NCBI GenBank assembly: GCA_031282385.1
Contig: JAITDV010000215.1
Span: 1 to 6,774 of the forward strand
Length of the DNA: 6,774 nucleotides
From: Planctomycetaceae bacterium
Lineage (GTDB): Bacteria > Planctomycetota > Planctomycetia > Pirellulales > Thermoguttaceae
Reading direction: 5' to 3'
Part shown: positions 1-4,600 of the stretch, piece by piece
How positions within the stretch are numbered: the stretch's first letter is position 1
Layout: every line of letters starts with the position of its first letter
Notes under the pieces: generated by a model
Seen by the model: the letters and a program-made list of their open reading frames with translations, nothing else
Databases searched by the model: none
What the model was told of the DNA's origin: nothing
Translations under genes and position numbers: made by a program

Positions 1-149
1 CTTTTCTCTAACCTAAAAAAACATCAACGCAACAAAAAACCTACGACGAAAAACTGCCTTTAACACCTCCGAGACCACCCCTAACCCCTCCGAAGGAGGG
101 GAATAAGAATACGCCTCCGAAGGAGGCGAATAATTCCCCTCCTTCGGAG
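1..149 (+). repeat. GC-rich palindromic element, copy 1 (cut at both ends)
   Basis: This is the first unit of a tandem pair with a 164-bp period; position 1 corresponds to position 165 in copy 2. The shared part, to about 145, has only about four differences from copy 2 (at 7, 121, 122 and 145), so the duplication looks recent. An A/C-rich leader (about 14-70) precedes the palindromic part. The visible pieces are the left closing arm accacccctaa (74-84), hairpin H1 at 85-101 (cccctcc, loop gaa, ggagggg) and hairpin H2 at 112-128 (cgcctcc, loop gaa, ggaggcg). Hairpin H3 starts at 136 but breaks off after ttcggag, and the right closing arm is missing. The window edge removes the left terminus. 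No coding potential was found. The function is unknown. Confidence 0.85.
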
Positions 150-160
150 TGTTGAACATT

Positions 161-327
161 AGACCTTTTCCCTAACCTAAAAAAACATCAACGCAACAAA
201 AAACCTACGACGAAAAACTGCCTTTAACACCTCCGAGACCACCCCTAACCCCTCCGAAGGAGGGGAATAAGAATACGCCTCCGAGTGAGGCGAATAATTC
301 CCCTCCTTAGGAGGGGTTAGGGGTGGT
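161..327 (+). repeat. GC-rich palindromic element, copy 2 (intact cloverleaf)
   Basis: This copy begins with agaccttttccctaacct (161-178), which matches the terminal repeat of the copy at 1335-1526. An A/C-rich leader follows. The palindromic part can fold as a cloverleaf. A perfect 11-bp closing stem pairs accacccctaa (238-248) with ttaggggtggt (317-327). It encloses H1 at 249-265 (7-bp stem, loop gaa), H2 at 276-292 (6-bp stem, loop cgagt) and H3 at 300-316 (7-bp stem, loop tta). H1 and H3 abut the closing stem directly. The right terminal inverted repeat seen in copy 3 is absent, because the sequence diverges after 327. The fold is read from base complementarity. Whether it forms in DNA, in RNA or not at all is not known. 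Confidence 0.87.
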
Positions 328-587
328 TGAAAATATAACATAGTTTTCAGCGGTTACTGTGCTACGTTGCGTTGTCGCCTGCTATGAATTTTTTTCGCGT
401 AGAGCTGCCGACTGAATAGTTACAAATAAGGGTGTGAATATTAGAACCGTAATTTGATAAACATTTCACAATCAAATTTATAGTGTTAAACGCCATTTTG
501 CAAAAGTTCAGTTAGAAACTGCCAATTTTTCGTTTCCCCGATAAATTTACTAACTCAATTTGAAATCCTAAAATTAGAATAAAAAAA
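328..587. other. AT-rich intergenic gap upstream of the membrane-protein gene
   Basis: No reading frame, RNA gene or convincing promoter was found here. The stretch contains one copy of a 14-mer shared with the other end of the locus (410-423), followed at once by caaataaggg (423-432). It also contains a weak AT-rich dyad, aatttgat (451-458) and atcaaatt (471-478), with a 12-nt loop, about 110 bp upstream of the start codon at 588. No purine-rich ribosome binding site precedes that start; the bases just before it are aattagaataaaaaaa. The promoter of the downstream gene is presumably in this gap but cannot be placed. Confidence 0.6.
410..423 (+). repeat. 14-mer shared with position 1638-1651 (first copy)
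   Basis: The word gactgaatagttac occurs here and again, in the same orientation, at 1638-1651 just outside the large gene. Both copies are preceded by tgcc (tgcc directly here, tgccat in the other). Here it is followed immediately by caaataagggtgtg; a similar caaataagggttgt lies at 1569-1582 near the second copy. It may be the remnant of another dispersed repeat. Its role is unknown. Confidence 0.5.
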
Positions 588-1313
588 ATGTCAGACGAAA
601 CAGATAAACGAAAACGTAATGAATTTGATGATGCATTGCGTGGTTATTATCAGGATCACGATGAAGTTCGTCCTGATGAGTTGACGGATTATAAGTCATT
701 GACTGCAGAAACTGTTGGTTCATTGATATTGGGTATTTTGTCGATTTTGACTTTTATTAGTGTTCTTTTCCTAATATTTCCGCTAATGGGAATGATTCTT
801 GGCATAATTGCAATCCGCAAAATCTTAAATGCACCTGAAGTGTTAAGCGGATTGGGTATTGCGAGTGCGGGAGTTGCTATTAGTTTTATTGCGGCAATTT
901 CTGGTCTTTACTACCAATATTATATTAGTTCGTATGAAATTCCGATTGGTTACCGTGAAATCAATTTTGAATTTCTTGCTGAGGATCCTAGAACAGGACA
1001 AATCAATCCGGAAGTATTATTACTTGCCGAGTCAACACAACAAAATGCATCCCGTATTTTTATCGAAGGTTTCATGCAGCCTACCCGCAACATAAATAAC
1101 GTAACCGAATTTCTCATTGGCGCAACACCAGAACGAAGCAAGTTTGCTCCGCCTAAACCTACAAAAACAGAATTTATACGAGTAAGATTAACCGGCGGTT
1201 TGACGACTTCATACCAAAGTTCTTTAATTGGAGTTGGCGGAATTTTACGTGTTGACACAACCCCAGAACCTGGTGAACTAATCTACAGAATTGATGCAGA
1301 TTTCATCAGATAA
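588..1313 (+). CDS. DUF4190-type membrane protein with a DUF3299-like C-terminal domain
   Basis: This is a 241-residue protein probably anchored in the inner membrane; its function is unknown. Residues 1-36 are charged and polar, with no signal peptide. Residues 43-76 form a long hydrophobic hairpin containing LGILS and LGIIAIRKI. Residues 86-113 form a second hydrophobic stretch with GLGIASAG. This two-segment Gly-rich pattern is typical of DUF4190. The soluble remainder (about 117-241) has IPIGYREINFEFL, then IFIEGFMQP (157-165), FLIG and a closing VGGILRVD...YRIDADFIR. From memory this resembles the DUF3299-like tail common in planctomycete proteins. The Cys pair I associate with that tail after the FLL segment is not present; the protein has no Cys at all. 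The ATG is the first possible start after an in-frame TGA at 561-563. No Shine-Dalgarno is visible. The gene stands alone and converges with the autotransporter gene. The domain calls are from recall, not from a search. Confidence 0.85.
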   Translation: MSDETDKRKRNEFDDALRGYYQDHDEVRPDELTDYKSLTAETVGSLILGILSILTFISVLFLIFPLMGMILGIIAIRKILNAPEVLSGLGIASAGVAISFIAAISGLYYQYYISSYEIPIGYREINFEFLAEDPRTGQINPEVLLLAESTQQNASRIFIEGFMQPTRNINNVTEFLIGATPERSKFAPPKPTKTEFIRVRLTGGLTTSYQSSLIGVGGILRVDTTPEPGELIYRIDADFIR

Positions 1314-1334
1314 AAATTTATCGTACCACTCAAT

Positions 1335-1526
1335 AGACCTTTTCGCTAACCTGTAGGAGACCACCCCTGACCCATCCAAAGGAGGGGAATTATTCGCCTC
1401 ACTCGGAGGCGTATTCTTATTCCCCTCCTGTAGAGGGGTTAGGGGTGGTCTCGAAGGAGTTAAATGCGGTTTTTTGTTGTAGTTTCTTTGTTGCGTTGAT
1501 GTATTTTTAGGTTAGATAAAAGGTCT
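1335..1526 (-). mobile_element. MITE-like palindromic element, copy 3 (both terminal inverted repeats present)
   Basis: This is an inverted copy of the element at 1-327 and the only one with two termini. The left end agaccttttcgctaacct (1335-1352) and right end aggttagataaaaggtct (1509-1526) are inverted repeats matching at 16 of 18 positions. TA flanks both ends (1334-1335 and 1526-1527), which would fit a TA target duplication, though TA could equally be part of the repeats. Inside, a 14-bp closing stem with one mismatch (1357-1370 with 1439-1452) encloses three hairpins at 1371-1387 (one mismatch), 1395-1411 and 1422-1438. The A/C-rich leader of the other copies is present in reverse at about 1453-1508. 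There is no transposase, so it would have to be moved by an enzyme encoded elsewhere. Its position between converging genes also suits transcription termination. Mobility is inferred from structure only. Confidence 0.65.
1357..1452. terminator. Possible bidirectional terminator formed by the copy 3 palindrome
   Basis: The strong nested GC-rich palindrome starts about 45 bases after the stop codon of the + strand gene and lies about 200 bases beyond the stop of the - strand gene. Transcripts from either side would fold it. On the + strand, a run of six T follows at about 1471-1476, not directly after the stem. On the - strand no T run follows. It is therefore not a canonical intrinsic terminator, and the role is inferred from placement and foldability. 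Confidence 0.3.
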
Positions 1527-1637
1527 AATAAATTGGAGGTCAACTTTTTCCTGCAAAGTGTAATTTGTCAAATAAGGGTTGTTTACTTTTATATCGTGTT
1601 GTTTGTGTTGTTTTTTTGGGGATTGCAGGAATGCCAT

Positions 1638-1651
1638 GACTGAATAGTTAC
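1638..1651 (+). repeat. 14-mer shared with position 410-423 (second copy)
   Basis: This is an exact second copy of gactgaatagttac, again preceded by tgcc (here tgccat). It ends six bases before the stop codon of the autotransporter gene on the opposite strand. The two copies bracket the region containing the small membrane-protein gene and the copy 3 element. Confidence 0.5.
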
Positions 1652-1657
1652 CTTTTT

Positions 1658-4600
1658 TTACCATTTCCAAGTTGATGCGAAGTTTAGATTTCCTCCGGTT
1701 CTTTTTCCGGCATAACCTTCCAAACCTGCAATCAATTGGAATTTATCATTTTTGCGGTAAATAAAACCTATCTCGCCAATACCATATCCGCCTCGCAGTT
1801 TTGTACCGTCAAAACCTCCAACATCATAAGCATAACCATTGGCTTTGCCGTCAAATTCGTATTCATAACTGCCGTCTAAATACCATGACAAATTTGAAGT
1901 ACGTTTTTGAGTATAACGCGCGCCCAATCTCGCACGATGTGAATTGATGTCATCAAATCTTACAGTTTCTTGAAATTTTATGTGGTTATCGGTTGTTTCG
2001 TAGTCCCATGTGATTTTGTTGCTTACCATGTATGTATATGCATAACGTCCATACAAATCAAACAACCTCCGTTTACCGATTTTCCATTGACGATTCAACC
2101 CTAACTCCGTACCAAAATAAGCAGAATCAGTGTCGTATTCCATCTTAAAATCGGTATTATGAATATTTATATTGGGATTGTAATATTCGTTGCGCAAATT
2201 TCCGCCTCTTACAATTCCGCTGAATTGCCAACCGTTATTCCAATCACGTTTGACAAACAAACCGCCTCCAGTTACCGTGAGCTCGCCGCTGCCGCGGAAA
2301 TCAGGACTGCGTTGAACTTCGTCAATGTAATTGTAAGTATCATAATCCGCACAACCTGAATCAAAAAATGCACCCCAAAATAACCTGCCGCAATGAATCT
2401 TTTTATGCAAAGCAAGACCGGCTTGAAATACCGAACCGCGAATATGAAAACGCGAAGCATTGCCCGTATCGCCGCTGTACCAATCACCGGATATGTTGAC
2501 AAAAGGTGTTTTGACCCATTTACCGCCGGAATCACAAGCATCACAAGGTTCACAAGGCTCGCAAGGTTCACAAGGTTCACATTTAGGATCAATCCCATAA
2601 AGTTTAGGAAACGCCAAATGATTCAAAAATGATACGCCGGTTACACGCCCCTCCGCAGGAGGAACAAGCTCTTTCGCAGGAATCGGTTTAGCCGACCGTA
2701 AACGAGCTGTAAGATAATGCGTGTTTATAAATTGATCTTTATCAGTACCGTCATATTCGCCATTCAAGTCAATTATAAAATAATATCCACGCGTTAAACC
2801 TTGACGGGCATAAGCAACAAAATAACCTTCATCGTCTTTGTCATTTGCCAACTTATCATAACCGGTGAATTTATTTTGATTATCATTGCCTTGGGCGTCA
2901 ATCAAGTAGAATCGATCACCTGCTTTTAACGGTTCACTATTTGGCGACTCCAAAAGGAAATCTTGCAAATAGACAGTTGCACCGGTTAGATCAATTACTG
3001 CTGCTGAATTGTCGGGAGTATTGATTGTCAGAAGTGGAATATCGTCTAATGCAGGATTGCTGGAATATGATTCCGGAGCAGTGGTGTCGTTATAATGTTT
3101 TGTGTTATTCAAATTGAAGTGTAAGTCGCCGTTGAATGTTACTTTCGGATTATTACCACCATTATCAGAGGACAAATCCCAGTAATTATGACCTTCAACA
3201 TTCAACCAAGCGCCGTTTTTCAAATCAACAAAATAATTTTTCGCTTCAAGAGTCATCGTTTCTATTGCTTCAAATTGTGACCATGCTTCGCCGTAGTTAA
3301 TCAGTGTTGTGCGACTGTTTTTGTCAACTAATGTTGTTGTACTTCCGGCGAACATTGTTAAAGAGCCGCTTATGCTGTCATCAAAGTTGCCATCGTGGTT
3401 AAGATGTTCAAATTTATTTTTTCCGCCCCAAATAAGCACGCCGCTTTTTGAGCCGTCTTTTCTGCCGACTTCCATGTTAAATGTGTAGGTCTTGTCGTTG
3501 TCGTTTTGTTGAGAAGCGAGAATCGGGTCAAGTAATAAGACAAGTCCAGTCGCTTCAGACGCAATAATCAATTTAGCATCAGCCGCAGCAAAATCCAATT
3601 TAACATTACTGGTATCAATGTACGGCATTGTTCCAAAGTAAAATGAATTGTAGCGTGTATTATCCTTTTCAATGATAGCGTTATTGTAAAATAAAGTTGC
3701 ATCGAGCTGATTTTTAGCTGTTGAAGTTACAGTTACTACTTGAGCATTGACTGAAGCATCTACATTTGCACCGGTATCAATTGTAATTGTTCCGTAAACT
3801 TTAGCATTGTACCCTGTGTACAATGTAGTAACTGTTGACGTGAACGTATTTTTATAAAATGAACTATCTTTGATAGTCATTCCGTCGGCTGCGCCATAGC
3901 TGTAAATAAGCCCGCCCATAATTTGCCCGTCTTTGGTTTCTACATTATTTTCTAAGAAGAAACTTTTGTTGACAAGCGTTATTTCACCGCGTGGATTATC
4001 TGAACTTGATTTTGCCAAACCGGATGCGCCGATAATTCCGCCGCCCTGAATATACTTATCTGCTGCAACTTTGATCTCGCTAAAAATAGAATCGGAAATT
4101 GAATTAATAGTTGCGTTGCCAGATTCTGAACGAACTCCGATAACTCCACCGCCTTCAATAATTGAAGCAGATACATTATTATCAGTAGAAGAATTTCCAA
4201 AAATCATATTTGTAATTTTGTTGATGGAAGCCGTACCCGCATTTGCGCGAACGCCGATAATTCCGCCGCCTTCTAAATTGCCGGTAATTTCTACTTTTGT
4301 TGTTTTATCGAGGAATAAGTTGTCAATTGTACCGATTGCGGCATAAGCATCTGTGTCGCTGTCATTATTAGCGCGGACGCCGATAATTCCGCCGCCTTCA
4401 AGATCCTTTTTGATGTCAATTTGGCTGGCGTTGAATGTATTGTTGGTTAAGTTTTCCAAAGTTGCGAATCCTTTTGTTGTACGAATACCGATAATTCCGC
4501 CGCCTTCTAATGTATTTGTTGAAGTTACTTTTGTTTGGTCAAATGTGTTATTGGTGATGCTTTTAATTGTGCTGATTCCTAGATTGCCAACAGTACTAAC

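Larger units (their letters stand above)
1314..1657. other. Convergent intergenic region carrying an inserted palindromic element
   Basis: This gap lies between the stop codons of two converging genes and has no coding potential. More than half of it is the inverted third copy of the palindromic element (1335-1526). The rest (1527-1657) is T- and G-rich on this strand. It includes a caaataaggg word at 1569-1578, a widely spaced 9-bp inverted pair (ttcctgcaa at 1548-1556, ttgcaggaa at 1623-1631) and the 14-mer at 1638-1651, only six bases from the stop codon of the large gene. No canonical GC-hairpin plus U-tract terminator was found for either gene, though the element's palindrome could serve both. 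Confidence 0.7.

Noticed and set aside
1..327. CRISPR array
   Set aside because: There are only two units, about 164 bp long, adjacent with no unique spacers, and the internal hairpins are palindromic variants rather than direct repeats.
451..478. AT-rich dyad aatttgat and atcaaatt, considered as an operator
   Set aside because: Eight AT-rich base pairs with a 12-base loop are readily expected in such AT-rich sequence, and no regulator gene is in the window.
560..580. Possible promoter with ttgaaa (560-565) and tagaat (575-580) before the membrane-protein gene
   Set aside because: The spacing is only 9 bases, far short of the usual 16 to 18, and the second box would leave only seven bases to the start codon.
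950..1258. A 102-codon - strand reading frame opposite the membrane-protein gene
   Set aside because: It lies fully inside the better supported gene on the other strand, starts at no recognisable site and has no recognisable domain.
1548..1631. Inverted pair ttcctgcaa and ttgcaggaa downstream of the large gene, considered as a terminator
   Set aside because: The arms are only 9 bp and are separated by 66 bases, with no U tract after the second arm in the transcript direction.
2272..2632. Overlapping reading frames of 79 and 108 codons around the Cys linker, with repeated NLVNLA or RFTRFT patterns
   Set aside because: The repetitive look comes from the 9-nt linker repeat read in other frames. 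They sit wholly within the autotransporter gene.
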